A stretch of DNA of 64,000 bases from Apilactobacillus micheneri (GTDB taxonomy: Bacteria > Bacillota > Bacilli > Lactobacillales > Lactobacillaceae), in NCBI RefSeq assembly GCF_002993975.1, contig NZ_POSO01000002.1, forward strand, positions 232-64,231. The letters are read 5' to 3'. The first letter of the stretch is position 1, and the number at the start of each line of letters is the position of its first letter. Under the pieces are notes generated by a model. That model saw nothing but the letters and a program-made list of their open reading frames with translations. It did not search any database and was not told the DNA's origin. The position numbers were made by a program, and so were the translations under genes. Positions 1 through 9,219 of the stretch are shown piece after piece.

Positions 1-163
1 ATTTGTTGCTCTTTGTCATATCAACAACGCAACATTAATTATTATGCCATTTTAACAAGTGAAAGTCAATAACTTTTTGTAATTATTTTTTAAACACTTT
101 GTAAACTTCGTTACTAAAATGACAACAGAAATAATAATATCAATAATAGTAAGCTGCGTCAAT

Positions 164-195
164 AAAAAAGAGAATTAATTTAAAATTAATTCTCT
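164..195 (-). terminator. Rho-independent terminator of tyrS
   Basis: Perfect 12-bp inverted repeat (169-180 with 184-195, 3-nt loop), followed on the minus strand by a T run (the A run at 164-169). It lies just downstream of the tyrS stop codon. The rest of 1-163 shows no gene or clear structure. Confidence 0.85.
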
Positions 196-207
196 AAGCT
201 GTCAATA

Positions 208-1464
208 CTATTTAATTCTTGCTAAGAAATACTTTTTCTTTCCTCTTCTAACAACAACAAACTTACCATCAAAACTAGCGGTTGGATCAACTTCTGCATT
301 AACATCATCAATCTTATCTCCGTTAATTCTAATTGCACCATTCTTAACATCTTCACGTGCCTGTCTTCTTGATGACTCAATTTTAGTATCATCAGCTAAC
401 CATTCAACGATATTCTTTTTATCAGCACTAACTTCCATTGATGGCATATTTTTAAAACCAGTTTCTACTTCATCAACAGTTAAATCTTTAATGTTACCTG
501 AGAATAAAGCGTTAGTAATATTTTCGGCTTCTTTAACGGCATCTTTACCATGAACAAATTCAGTAACTTCTTCAGCAAGACGACGTTGGGCTTCACGTTT
601 CCATGGTTCGTTCTTAACCTTATCTGCTAAAGCTTCAATTTCATCCCTATCTAAGAAAGTAAAGTATTTCAAATATTTAACAACATCACGATCATCAGTA
701 TTGATCCAGAATTGGTAAAATTCATATGGAGTAGTCTTCTTAGGATCAAGCCAAACAGCTCCACCAGCGGTCTTACCAAATTTAGTACCATCGGCTTTTA
801 ACATTAATGGAATTGTTAAACCAAATGCCTTAGCATCTGCACCTTGTGTTTTATGAATTAAATCAATACCACCAGTAATGTTACCCCATTGATCAGCTCC
901 ACCAATTTGTAATTGGACATCATGATTCTTGTATAAGTGTTCAAAATCCATTCCTTGGAGAATTTGGTAAGTAAATTCAGTGTATGAAATACCAGTTTCA
1001 AGACGACTAGATACAATTTCCTTGTTTAACATGGTATTAACATTAAATAATTTACCATAGTCACGCAAGAAATCTAGTAGTGAAAATTTAGATAACCAAT
1101 CATAATTATTAACAATGGTAAATGAACCGTCTTGACCAAATAAGCTTTCCATTTGTTTGGTTAAACATTGTTCATTGTATTTAACTTGATCCATTGTTTG
1201 TAACTTACGTTCAGCCTTTTTTCCAGATGGATCACCAATGGAACCAGTTGCTCCACCAATAATAATGTATGGATGGTAACCAGCTAATTGGAATCTTTTC
1301 AAAATCATAAATGGAATTAAATGTCCCACATGCATACTGTCACCAGTAGGATCAATTCCAGCATATAATCCAATCTTCTTTTCATTTACTTCCTTGTTTA
1401 AACCTTCAGCATCGGTTTGTTGATTTATGGCACCACGCCATTTTAAATCATCAATAATGTTCAT
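208..1464 (-). CDS. tyrS: Tyrosyl-tRNA synthetase
   Basis: Class I aminoacyl-tRNA synthetase that charges tRNA-Tyr in the cytosol. The class I signature appears as HVGH in the GDSMHVGHLIPF segment, and the KMSKS loop as KFGKT. A C-terminal S4-like RNA-binding segment ends the protein. I start it at the ATG at 1464 (418 residues, the usual TyrRS length) because a strong GGAGGG ribosome-binding site sits at 1471-1476; the frame open to 1497 would run into the leader terminator. The gene is monocistronic, behind its own promoter and a T-box leader, and ends at a strong terminator. Nothing unusual is seen in the coding region. Confidence 0.97.
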   Translation of the reverse strand: MNIIDDLKWRGAINQQTDAEGLNKEVNEKKIGLYAGIDPTGDSMHVGHLIPFMILKRFQLAGYHPYIIIGGATGSIGDPSGKKAERKLQTMDQVKYNEQCLTKQMESLFGQDGSFTIVNNYDWLSKFSLLDFLRDYGKLFNVNTMLNKEIVSSRLETGISYTEFTYQILQGMDFEHLYKNHDVQLQIGGADQWGNITGGIDLIHKTQGADAKAFGLTIPLMLKADGTKFGKTAGGAVWLDPKKTTPYEFYQFWINTDDRDVVKYLKYFTFLDRDEIEALADKVKNEPWKREAQRRLAEEVTEFVHGKDAVKEAENITNALFSGNIKDLTVDEVETGFKNMPSMEVSADKKNIVEWLADDTKIESSRRQAREDVKNGAIRINGDKIDDVNAEVDPTASFDGKFVVVRRGKKKYFLARIK

Positions 1465-1477
1465 ACTTTTCCCTCCA

Positions 1478-1735
1478 AATAAAAAAGTCCCTAACAATGC
1501 CTTAAGACATCATCAGGGACGAAATTGTAGTATTAATCCGCGTTACCACCCAGGTTATCGCTATTGTGCGATCGCTCAAAATCATTAATAACGCAATGAC
1601 CCGTCAATATAAAATTGAACAGAGCTCCATAGGTGTAATTCTTTAAAATAACTGCTTAGTTCTCATCACCACTAAGTTTCTGCATTCTCAAATTATCTTA
1701 AATACTAGTAACTACTTCTTAGCTTGTTATTTATT
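1478..1735 (-). promoter_or_regulatory. Tyrosine T-box leader of tyrS
   Basis: The minus strand carries the conserved T-box sequence GGGTGGTAACGCGG (1538-1551). A terminator follows, with arms GTCCCT and AGGGAC (1487-1492 and 1515-1520) and a T run at 1481-1486. Upstream, GAATTACACC places a UAC triplet at 1635-1637 in a plausible specifier loop, matching tRNA-Tyr. Uncharged tRNA-Tyr would bind and stabilise the antiterminator, raising tyrS expression. Seen: T-box core, terminator, UAC. Inferred: the exact stem I fold. Confidence 0.93.
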
Positions 1736-1764
1736 ATAATAATCAGCCTTGAAATAATTGTCAA
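1736..1764 (-). promoter_or_regulatory. Promoter of the tyrS T-box transcript
   Basis: Minus-strand TTGACA (1759-1764), 17-nt spacer, TATTAT (1736-1741). The -35 box lies just past the stop codon of the upstream DUF4811 gene, so tyrS has its own transcript starting near 1729. Confidence 0.8.
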
Positions 1765-1766
1765 TA

Positions 1767-2531
1767 CTATTTAATTTTACTTAGTTCTTGTTTTAATTGA
1801 GGCATAATTTTACCCATTGATTGTGCCTTCATTTGATTTTGAAAATCTTCAGCAGCTTTTTTAGCTAATTTTGCTTGGGTATATTTGCTCATCTTAGGAT
1901 CATTTTTCATTGCTGTTGTCATTTGATCCTTAACATAACTTTCAGCTGCACTCTTCATTTGTGCCTTTGCAGCATCCGTTTGCATTGGAGCTTGTAGTTT
2001 ATTAATAATGTTTGGTAATGCTTTCGCTTGATTAGTAGTTAGAGTTAACCAGTCTTTAGGTACATAGAAATAATTAACAGTTTTAACACGTGTTGGCTTT
2101 TGAGCTAAATCAAACCAAAACTTACTTGATTTAGAATTATATTCATAACGAGTAGTTTTAGTAACTAACTTAGCTTCCTTAGCATTGGTAATAATATGAT
2201 TAGTATTCTTATCAGTTGAAGTCGTACTTGGCTTCTTTTGATCATCACTAGTCTTATAAATAACAACTTTGTCTTTACCTGATGTACCAATTGGTTGATA
2301 AAGAAGCATCCCCATTTTATCACTGCTAGAAGATAATTCACTATTTTCATTAGTAGTTACTTTATGCATCCCATAATGATCATGGAAATTCATAGTAATT
2401 AAAACTGTTGAAAGCACCACTACAATAAATGCTATGAAACTAGTAATAAAATGTAGCATTCTATTTTTAACTAATAATGTATTAAATAGGAAGAAACATA
2501 AAGCTGAAACAATTAATAAAATTAATATCAT
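1767..2531 (-). CDS. DUF4811-type membrane protein, partner of the exporter
   Basis: A 254-residue protein with two hydrophobic segments within the first about 50 residues, followed by a long Lys/Thr/Ala-rich extracytoplasmic region with a charged helical C-terminus. This shape and its position directly after a DHA2-family exporter match the lactobacillar DUF4811 proteins, which are usually found in exactly this gene pair; their function is not established. Its start overlaps the last base of the exporter stop codon (TAATG), so the two are translationally coupled. A role as accessory subunit of the exporter is inference from context. Confidence 0.8.
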   Translation of the reverse strand: MILILLIVSALCFFLFNTLLVKNRMLHFITSFIAFIVVVLSTVLITMNFHDHYGMHKVTTNENSELSSSSDKMGMLLYQPIGTSGKDKVVIYKTSDDQKKPSTTSTDKNTNHIITNAKEAKLVTKTTRYEYNSKSSKFWFDLAQKPTRVKTVNYFYVPKDWLTLTTNQAKALPNIINKLQAPMQTDAAKAQMKSAAESYVKDQMTTAMKNDPKMSKYTQAKLAKKAAEDFQNQMKAQSMGKIMPQLKQELSKIK

Positions 2532-3973
2532 TAGTTATTTCCCCCTTTGTTATCCTTCAACCAGAATGTTGCAATAATTCCAATCACAATAAAGATCGCT
2601 GCAACCCAGAAGGCAGCATGATAACCAGTTAATGTAGCTGATAAAGCAGAGTTACCATATGCTAATGGATCGAGTGTTTTTAAGTGACTAGTTGGCATAT
2701 TATTTGAAGTAACATTAGATAAGATTGAAACTAGAACCGCTGTTGCAATAGAAGAACCAACTTGTCTAACGGTGTTATTAACGGCAGTACCATGATTCAT
2801 CATATCTGTAGGTAAAGCATTCATACCATAGGTAGTTGCTGGCATCATTACCATGGCCATACCAAAGGTTCTGACTGCATATAATACTATAATATAGGCA
2901 ATCGATGCATCTTCAGTTAGGAAGGCAAATGGAATTGTTCCTAAAAATAATAATGTAAAACCAGTTACTACTAGGTTCTTAGCACCATATTTATCAAAGA
3001 TTTGGCCAGCAAATGGTGAAACAATTCCCATCATTAGAGCACCTGGTAATAGTGTTAAACCTGAATGAAAAGCATTCATCCCACGAATAATTTGTAGGTA
3101 TAAAGGTAATACCATTTCAAATCCAACTAAAGCCATCATTGTAATTGATGATAATAATGTAGAAATAGTGAATTTACTATTTTTAAATACTCTAATATTC
3201 AAGAATGGTTCTTTCATTACTAATTGGCGCCATACAAATAACCCAATAAAAATCACACCAATAATCAATGTGCTAATAACAACGTTGCTTCCCCATCCAT
3301 AAGTACCAACTTCAGAGAAACCATAAAGTGCACTACCAAATCCAATTGTAGAAAGAATTAATGATAAAACATCAATCTTAGATTTTTTGGTAGGTAGAAT
3401 AGGACGCATAAACCATAGTCCTAATATAATAACTAAAGCGACAATTGGAATAATCATTCCAAATAAATCACGCCAAGTAAAGTTAATTAAAATCCAACCA
3501 GACAATGTAGGACCAATTGCTGGAGCTAAACCAATAACTACTCCTGAAAGTCCCATTGCAGCTCCACGTTTTTCTGGTGGGAAAATTGAAAGCATAATTG
3601 TTTGTAGTAAAGGCATAGTGACCCCTACTCCAGCAGCTTGAACTAATCTTCCTGCCAATAGAGTCCCAAAGTTACCAGCCATAAATGACATGATTGTTCC
3701 AATTTCAAAAACCATCATTGCCCCTAGATATAACCACTTAGTGTTAACTCGACTAGATAACCATGCGCTAACTGGGATTGCAATCCCATTCACCATCATG
3801 AATCCAGAAGTTAACCATTGAACTGTGGATGTATTAATATCAAAAGCCTTCATTAATGTAGGAAAAGCTGTTGATAAAATAGTTTGATTTAAAATAGTAC
3901 AAAAAGTACCAACAAGCAATAACAAAACTAGCATTGTTTTATTATAACTTTTACCGTTTGCATCTACGTTCAT
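2531..3973 (-). CDS. MFS multidrug exporter, DHA2 (14-TM) family
   Basis: A 480-residue integral membrane transporter with about 14 hydrophobic segments. It has the motif C-like stretch GLAPAIGPTLSGW typical of drug:proton antiporters and a motif A-like GQIFDKYGAKN loop. The family exports toxic hydrophobic compounds using the proton gradient; the substrate cannot be told from sequence. An AGAGG ribosome-binding site precedes the ATG. It is divergent from a MerR-like regulator and shares an operator-like dyad with it (4037-4055), which suggests that this regulator controls it. LmrB-like proteins are the closest type I recognise. Confidence 0.9.
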   Translation of the reverse strand: MNVDANGKSYNKTMLVLLLLVGTFCTILNQTILSTAFPTLMKAFDINTSTVQWLTSGFMMVNGIAIPVSAWLSSRVNTKWLYLGAMMVFEIGTIMSFMAGNFGTLLAGRLVQAAGVGVTMPLLQTIMLSIFPPEKRGAAMGLSGVVIGLAPAIGPTLSGWILINFTWRDLFGMIIPIVALVIILGLWFMRPILPTKKSKIDVLSLILSTIGFGSALYGFSEVGTYGWGSNVVISTLIIGVIFIGLFVWRQLVMKEPFLNIRVFKNSKFTISTLLSSITMMALVGFEMVLPLYLQIIRGMNAFHSGLTLLPGALMMGIVSPFAGQIFDKYGAKNLVVTGFTLLFLGTIPFAFLTEDASIAYIIVLYAVRTFGMAMVMMPATTYGMNALPTDMMNHGTAVNNTVRQVGSSIATAVLVSILSNVTSNNMPTSHLKTLDPLAYGNSALSATLTGYHAAFWVAAIFIVIGIIATFWLKDNKGGNN

Positions 3974-4014
3974 ATTGCAACCTCTTTTCTAATTTTAGTA
4001 AATCGACTTTTTCT

Positions 4015-4076
4015 AATATACAACCAAGATTTGTAATTGTCAACTTATTTGACAAGCTTATTAAATAATATATAAT
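4015..4076. promoter_or_regulatory. Divergent promoters sharing a -35 dyad
   Basis: Leftward promoter for the exporter: TTGACA (minus strand, 4038-4043), 17-nt spacer, TATATT (4015-4020). Rightward promoter for the merR-like gene: TTGACA (4049-4054), 16-nt spacer, TATAAT (4071-4076). The two -35 hexamers are the arms of an inverted repeat TTGTCAA-N5-TTGACAA at 4037-4055, so one bound dimer would cover both. Confidence 0.75.
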
Positions 4077-4125
4077 TATTATCAGATATTTAAACTGAGT
4101 TCATATAATTAGAGGAAGTGATATT

Positions 4126-4599
4126 TTGTCAGATGCAATGAATAAGGATGAAGTACAAGACTATTCTCATCGTTTATATAAAATAATGAAAGATATTGAT
4201 TTATCTGTCGGTATTGGAGGACTATCGAAATCATGCAATGTCCCACAATCTAAAATCAGATACTGGGAAAAAAAAGGATATATTAAGTCTATATGCGATG
4301 ACAAAAATAAGAGCCATCGTTATCCATACCATGCCATTATTAAGGTAGAATTAATTAAATCATTTTTAGAATCTGGATATACTTTAAGTGCGGCCGCGAA
4401 AAAAGCTAAAGTCTTTGATGAAACTGGTAGTATCATGCACAAAATAGTTAATAAACGTTTTAATGGACTCGCAATGGTCGACCAGAATCCTTCAGTTAAT
4501 ATGGGACCAATTGATGGAGAAGAAGATAAATCACTATATTTTGTGGAGTCCGGTGATCAAATCAAAGCTAAAATCATAAAAAATAATAAAAATATTTAA
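4126..4599 (+). CDS. MerR-like transcriptional regulator
   Basis: A 157-residue protein with an N-terminal winged-helix of MerR type: the segment around residues 30-60 reads LSKSCNVPQSKIRYWEKKGY, followed by SHRYPYHAI. The C-terminal part has no recognisable effector domain and is short, so the ligand is unknown. It starts at TTG (4126) because GAGGAAG at 4112-4118 sits 7 nt upstream; the in-frame ATG at 4138 is too far away. Divergent from the exporter operon, it most likely regulates that operon and itself through the shared dyad (inference). A good terminator follows. Confidence 0.8.
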   Translation: MSDAMNKDEVQDYSHRLYKIMKDIDLSVGIGGLSKSCNVPQSKIRYWEKKGYIKSICDDKNKSHRYPYHAIIKVELIKSFLESGYTLSAAAKKAKVFDETGSIMHKIVNKRFNGLAMVDQNPSVNMGPIDGEEDKSLYFVESGDQIKAKIIKNNKNI

Positions 4600-4600
4600 A

Positions 4601-4640
4601 AAATCACCATCCAGTTATTAAGCTGGGATGGTGATTTTTA
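4601..4640 (+). terminator. Terminator of the merR-like gene
   Basis: Inverted repeat AAATCACCATCCAG with CTGGGATGGTGATTT, followed by a T-rich tail. The following 4641-4797 contains only AT-rich promoter-like sequence before the polysaccharide operon. Confidence 0.85.
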
Positions 4641-4797
4641 TTATGTGGTATTATAATCTTATTGTGTATAAAAATAGTCACTTTGATATATAGTAATAAG
4701 TACTTTATAATTAATTTAAATGAAGTTAATATATAAGTTGAATGTCTTTAAATTAAATATAATTTAGTGGCTTTAACTTAAGGAGGAAAACATATAA

Positions 4798-6015
4798 ATG
4801 GGATTTTTGGATATAATCAACGACTTTATAATCGGCTATCCAATTGTTGTTTCAGCAATTTGGATTGTTGGTTCTATCTTTGAAAGTATGTATCGTAAAC
4901 ACGAAAAGTTCGTTGATATTTCTGGAGACGATTTAGTTTCTATTATAGTACCATCTCATAATGAAAGTGATACTTTAAGAGAAGCGATTGCTTCCATTGC
5001 AGAGGTTGAATATAAAAACTTTGAAGTAGTATTAGTTGATGATAAGAGTAGTGATGATACTTTAGATATAATGTATGAATTGAAGCAAAAGTATGCCAAG
5101 CAATTCAACATTAAAATCGTTCCAATTGATGTAAATCAAGGAAAAGCTAATGCCATGAACCAAGGATTTGCTGCTTCCGAAGGTAAATACATAATGGGAA
5201 TCGATGCTGATTCATTGATTGCTAAAGATTCAGTTACCCAAATGGTTAAAACATTAGCAACTGATCCTAGTTTAGGAGCAGTCGCTGGTAAACCGGTTGT
5301 AAGAAATAGAACTACCATTTTAGGACGTCTTCAACTACTAGAATATATTGGTGTAATTGATATTATCAAGAAAGCACAATCATTCTTATATGGACGTATT
5401 AATACTGTTTCTGGAGTTATGGTTGGCTTTAGAAGACAAGCAATTAAAGATGTTGGCGGATGGCATACTGATGTCATTACTGAAGATATTGATATCACTT
5501 GGAGAATGTATCGTAAACATTGGCGCGTTAGATACCAACCAGCAATGTTATGTTGGATTTTAGTTCCTGAAAACACTCGTAGTTTAATTAAACAACGTCG
5601 TCGTTGGGCACGTGGTGGTATGGAAGTGCTAGTTAAAAACCATGATTTCCTAATTCATAGTGATATTTCTAGAAAAGCACTATTATATGAAACAATTATT
5701 AGTAATACTTGGGCGGTATTAACTGCACTAAGTACTATTTCTTATTTATTTAGTCTACTTTTAATCCACGAAGTACAATTAGATGGTGACGTATTACTAA
5801 TGTTGATTATTATTAGTATTGTACAATTCTGCATTGGATTTTTTGGTTCACGTGCTAAAGCATATTTACAGTTACGTGATTTACTTTTAATTCCTGCATA
5901 CATTGTTTACTACTGGATGATTAACTTGATTTCATGTATTACTGCCCTAGTTTCATTTTTCTTAGATCCAGAAAATGTGGGAACTTGGAGTAGTCCTGAT
6001 CGGGGGGTTAAATAA
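4798..6015 (+). CDS. Family 2 glycosyltransferase, PNAG synthase type (PgaC/IcaA-like)
   Basis: A 405-residue membrane glycosyltransferase. It has an N-terminal membrane segment, then a GT-A domain with the D motif VLVDDKSSDDT, the DAD motif (MGIDADS), the TED motif (VITEDIDITW) and the processivity motif QRRRW, followed by several C-terminal membrane helices. This set matches processive beta-1,6-N-acetylglucosamine synthases. It is the first gene of a three-gene operon with a small membrane partner and a polysaccharide deacetylase, the same order as icaA-icaD-icaB. Start: ATG after AAGGAGG. Product chemistry is inferred from family and context; another beta-linked polymer remains possible. 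Confidence 0.88.
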   Translation: MGFLDIINDFIIGYPIVVSAIWIVGSIFESMYRKHEKFVDISGDDLVSIIVPSHNESDTLREAIASIAEVEYKNFEVVLVDDKSSDDTLDIMYELKQKYAKQFNIKIVPIDVNQGKANAMNQGFAASEGKYIMGIDADSLIAKDSVTQMVKTLATDPSLGAVAGKPVVRNRTTILGRLQLLEYIGVIDIIKKAQSFLYGRINTVSGVMVGFRRQAIKDVGGWHTDVITEDIDITWRMYRKHWRVRYQPAMLCWILVPENTRSLIKQRRRWARGGMEVLVKNHDFLIHSDISRKALLYETIISNTWAVLTALSTISYLFSLLLIHEVQLDGDVLLMLIIISIVQFCIGFFGSRAKAYLQLRDLLLIPAYIVYYWMINLISCITALVSFFLDPENVGTWSSPDRGVK

Positions 6016-6320
6016 TGAAAAATGAAATCGATAAATTTGTTATTAGAAAAAAGATTAGCCCTTTTAAGACCGCCTTTCATTTTTGTTTATATGCTTTCCT
6101 ATGGTTTTATGTATTTTTCGTATTAATTGTTAATTTTGCATTTTTATTTGGCTATTATAGTGATGATTTCGTAAGTTTCTATCTATTATTAAACCTAAAC
6201 TATGGATTATACATTAAATTAATCATGGGTGTCGTTGCATTAATTATTTTAACAGCAATTTATTCCATTTTTAGATTGCGTCATTTACGGAGGTTAAATA
6301 GTAATGTCAAGAAAGACTAG
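6015..6320 (+). CDS. Small membrane subunit of the polysaccharide synthase (IcaD/PgaD-like)
   Basis: A 101-residue protein with two clear membrane helices (about residues 22-48 and 60-85) and a basic C-terminus. Length, topology and position between synthase and deacetylase match IcaD/PgaD, which assists the synthase. Sequence identity in this family is low, so the call rests mainly on context. The ATG overlaps the last base of the synthase stop, and its own 3' end overlaps the next gene by 17 bases, indicating tight co-expression. Confidence 0.65.
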   Translation: MKNEIDKFVIRKKISPFKTAFHFCLYAFLWFYVFFVLIVNFAFLFGYYSDDFVSFYLLLNLNYGLYIKLIMGVVALIILTAIYSIFRLRHLRRLNSNVKKD

Positions 6321-7209
6321 AAAAATCATCGTTGCTGTTGTAGCAGTGATTGTTGTGATTTTAATGTCATTTACTGTTAGAAAAGCAATTCAATATGACA
6401 AAGGTAGTAGTGAAAACTATGCCCTTGATAAACAAGCAGAAAAACAAAAGAATGGTATCCTTATTTTCTGTTATCACCGTATCTTAAAAGATAATTTAGG
6501 GGTGAATATATCAAGAACTCTTTCTACCAATTCTCAATTACACGATTTCAATGTTCCAACAAATGAGTTCAATGAACAAATGGAATTCTTGCATAAGAAG
6601 CATATTAAAGTAATATCAGGCCAAGAGATGGTCAAAATGACTAATGCTCACAAACCTATAAAAGGTAAATATGCTGTTTTATCATTTGATGATATTGATC
6701 GTACAACTATTGATAATGCCATCCCAGTAATGAAAAAATATAAATTCCCATTTACTACATTTATAATTACTGGTAACACTGGGAGATATCGTGAAGGTAC
6801 TCAATTAGCAACATGGAATCAAATTAAAGATGCTAAAAAGTCTGCTGGTAATTTGATGACAATTGGATTGCATACTAATAATATGCATTACTTAACTTCT
6901 AAATTAGTCCCTGTCTTCAACTTGCCTCATAATTATCACCGCTTCACTAAAGACTTTAAAAAGTCTAGAGAAGAATTATATAAACATACTGGATCATATG
7001 GTGATGCTTTTGCTTATCCTTATGGTGGTGGTACTCATCAAACTAACGATTTCTTGCATACTCAACACTTAGGCTGGGTTGCAACATTAGATGGTGGTGT
7101 TATTTATAATCATGGAAATGGTGATCATTTAGATTTACAATATGCGCCAAGAATGATTATTAATAGTAACAGTTGGCCAAGTATTAGACATTGGTATTCA
7201 ACAAAATAA
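6304..7209 (+). CDS. Polysaccharide deacetylase, PgaB/IcaB-like
   Basis: A 301-residue extracytoplasmic enzyme with one N-terminal membrane anchor (residues about 8-25) and no lipobox. It has a NodB-type carbohydrate esterase 4 domain: SFDD near residue 124, the metal-binding HTNNMH pattern, and a PYGG motif near 240. IcaB/PgaB enzymes partially de-N-acetylate the polymer outside the cell, which gives it positive charge and keeps it on the surface. It overlaps the previous gene by 17 bases behind its own GGAGG site. The operon has no icaC-like O-succinyl/acyltransferase and ends at a strong bidirectional terminator. Confidence 0.88.
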   Translation: MSRKTRKIIVAVVAVIVVILMSFTVRKAIQYDKGSSENYALDKQAEKQKNGILIFCYHRILKDNLGVNISRTLSTNSQLHDFNVPTNEFNEQMEFLHKKHIKVISGQEMVKMTNAHKPIKGKYAVLSFDDIDRTTIDNAIPVMKKYKFPFTTFIITGNTGRYREGTQLATWNQIKDAKKSAGNLMTIGLHTNNMHYLTSKLVPVFNLPHNYHRFTKDFKKSREELYKHTGSYGDAFAYPYGGGTHQTNDFLHTQHLGWVATLDGGVIYNHGNGDHLDLQYAPRMIINSNSWPSIRHWYSTK

Positions 7210-7210
7210 T

Positions 7211-7255
7211 AAACTAAAAAAGCAATCGGAAAATTCCGATTGCTTTTTTTAGTTT
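7211..7255. terminator. Bidirectional terminator between the polysaccharide operon and gpmA
   Basis: A/T-flanked inverted repeat AAAAAAGCAATCGGAA with TTCCGATTGCTTTTTT. It serves two converging genes, with T runs on both strands. Confidence 0.9.
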
Positions 7256-7259
7256 AAAA

Positions 7260-7952
7260 TTATTTGTCTAATTTTGTTTTGTTTTGTACTTCTAATTTAT
7301 CATTGAAGTCATAAACAACTGGTTCACCAGTCTTCATTTCAAGATCCATGATGTCATCATCAGAGATTCTTTCAATGTATTTACTCAAAGCACGTAGTGA
7401 ATTACCATGAGCAGCAATAATAACATTCTTGCCATCTAATAACTTAGGAGCAATTTGATCTACCCATAGAGGAATTACACGTTCTAGAGTAACCTTTAAG
7501 TTTTCTCCACCAGGAATGATGTTAGGATCTAAGTCTGCATAACGACGATCGTTAACAGCTGAACCTTCATCATCAGCACTCAATAATGGAGGTAGAGTAT
7601 CGTATGAACGACGCCAAATATGAACTTGTTCATCACCATATTTTTCAGCAGTTTCTTTTTTGTTTAAACCTTGAAGACGACCGTAATGACGTTCATTTAA
7701 TCTCCATGTCTTAGTTTCAGGAACCCATAATTGATCAGATTCTTCTAAAACATAGTGTAAAGTTTTAATTGCACGAGTTAATACTGAAGTGAAAGCATAA
7801 TCAAATTCTAGACCAGCTTCCTTTACTAATTTACCAGCTTCTTTAGCTTCTTCAACACCTTTGTCACTTAAGTCAACATCTTCCCAACCAGTGAATTTGT
7901 TTGATAAGTTCCATTGACTTTGTCCATGACGGATTAATACAAGTTTTGACAT
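7260..7952 (-). CDS. gpmA: 2,3-bisphosphoglycerate-dependent phosphoglycerate mutase
   Basis: Glycolytic enzyme interconverting 3- and 2-phosphoglycerate. It has the phosphohistidine motif [10 protein letters not shown] at the N-terminus, the [11 protein letters not shown] segment, and the second catalytic histidine in [10 protein letters not shown]. At 230 residues it has the normal length for the dPGM family. The start ATG follows a GAAAGGGG site. It stands alone, with a converging terminator downstream. Confidence 0.97.
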   Translation of the reverse strand: MSKLVLIRHGQSQWNLSNKFTGWEDVDLSDKGVEEAKEAGKLVKEAGLEFDYAFTSVLTRAIKTLHYVLEESDQLWVPETKTWRLNERHYGRLQGLNKKETAEKYGDEQVHIWRRSYDTLPPLLSADDEGSAVNDRRYADLDPNIIPGGENLKVTLERVIPLWVDQIAPKLLDGKNVIIAAHGNSLRALSKYIERISDDDIMDLEMKTGEPVVYDFNDKLEVQNKTKLDK

Positions 7953-8019
7953 AGGATTGAACCCCTTTCAAGTTATAAATATCATCTTAATTTTACACCA
8001 AATGACAACAATTTTCAGC

Positions 8020-9066
8020 TTATTTCATAATTCTCTTCATTTTTAAACTCTTTTTATTCTCACCTTTAACACCAATGATTTCTAGGAAGAAAGTAAGAAT
8101 TGGTACCGAAACAATTAAGCCCCAGCCACCAAAGATTTCTTCACCAATCATCAATGCACAAAATGTGTAAAAGATTGGTAACTCGGTTCTTGAAGACATT
8201 AACTTAGGATTTAAAATATAAGCTTCTAATAAATGAACTACTGCAACCATAATTACTAAGTAAATGATGTATTTAATTCCACCAACAGAATAACCTACGA
8301 TTGATAAAGGAATCAATGAAATAATCACTCCTGCTACCGGAACTAAACTTAAGAAGAACACCACGATACCTAGAATAAACAATTGAGGCATCCCCAAGAA
8401 AGCCATAATTATAGTTGTAAAAATGGTATTAAAAATAGCAATCAAGAATTGAGCTTCTAAAACTACCCCAAAAGTTTTAGTAAATGTTTTAGCAAAGTAA
8501 TAAACATCTTGGAAGAACCAATCAAATTCTGAAGTTAGAAAACGTTTACTAAATTCTGCCATTGATTTTTCTTCTAGCGTAAAGAAGAAACTTAAAATCA
8601 ATGATAATAGGAAAGTAACTCCCATTTGACCGATGCTAGAAACATATTGGAATAAGAAGTCTAATCCACCCTTAACTTCAGTTAAGAAATTAGAACGATG
8701 AATAAATGAACTAATCCAATCTTGGAATTGGTTAGCCCCTTCCATATTATTTGGATCATCATAAAATGCAATCACATGCTTCGAAGCAGTTACTGCTTGG
8801 TCATAAATGACTGGTGAGTAAACTGCAACAGCCGTAATAATTCCACCAATAAATATAATATATATCAGTACAACCAATAACGGTGATGGAATTTTAACGT
8901 ATTTTCTAATAAAGTTAACTAATTTAGTCACTAAAAGTGCAAAAATGAAAGTTAAAAGTAACATACTTATCATGCTGCGCATTAAATATAAAATCGCAAT
9001 TAGTACTAATAATACGCACCAACGACGTAATTTTACATTAGCGACAAATTTTTCCCAAATTTTCAT
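8020..9066 (-). CDS. AI-2E family (PerM-type) membrane transporter
   Basis: A 348-residue membrane protein with a short basic N-terminus, about seven to eight membrane helices and the amphipathic mid-region typical of the family. The PxAGVIISLIP-like stretch and the C-terminal LEAYILNPKLMSSRTELP segment are strongly conserved in this family. Members export diverse small molecules or ions; the autoinducer-2 link is known only for the E. coli member. The ATG follows AGTAGGGGGG. No operon partner is seen. Confidence 0.88.
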   Translation of the reverse strand: MKIWEKFVANVKLRRWCVLLVLIAILYLMRSMISMLLLTFIFALLVTKLVNFIRKYVKIPSPLLVVLIYIIFIGGIITAVAVYSPVIYDQAVTASKHVIAFYDDPNNMEGANQFQDWISSFIHRSNFLTEVKGGLDFLFQYVSSIGQMGVTFLLSLILSFFFTLEEKSMAEFSKRFLTSEFDWFFQDVYYFAKTFTKTFGVVLEAQFLIAIFNTIFTTIIMAFLGMPQLFILGIVVFFLSLVPVAGVIISLIPLSIVGYSVGGIKYIIYLVIMVAVVHLLEAYILNPKLMSSRTELPIFYTFCALMIGEEIFGGWGLIVSVPILTFFLEIIGVKGENKKSLKMKRIMK

Positions 9067-9151
9067 ATATACCCCCCTACTAACTATTTACTTGATAGTT
9101 AATTATAACATTTAATTAAATAAAATTAATTAATTTCATAATAACAATCAC

Positions 9152-9181
9152 TTACAAAAAATAGTAACTTAAGAGTATAAT
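9152..9181 (+). promoter_or_regulatory. Probable promoter of cfa
   Basis: TTACAA (9152-9157), 18-nt spacer, TATAAT (9176-9181), followed by a ribosome-binding site at 9206-9211. Confidence 0.55.
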
Positions 9182-9219
9182 TGTTGATGTGATTATTATT
9201 GAAAGAAAGGACTGTTCAC

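Noticed and set aside
201-1776. A 17-base direct repeat (201-217 and 1760-1776) at both ends of tyrS, considered as insertion or attachment sites
   Set aside because: Both fall on gene 3' ends coding for an Ile-Lys-stop with AT-rich flanks, and the gene between is a core synthetase with its own T-box; no mobile gene is present.
5136-5576. Antisense and alternate frames inside the glycosyltransferase gene
   Set aside because: The plus-strand frame 4798-6015 carries all catalytic motifs; the others are shadows.
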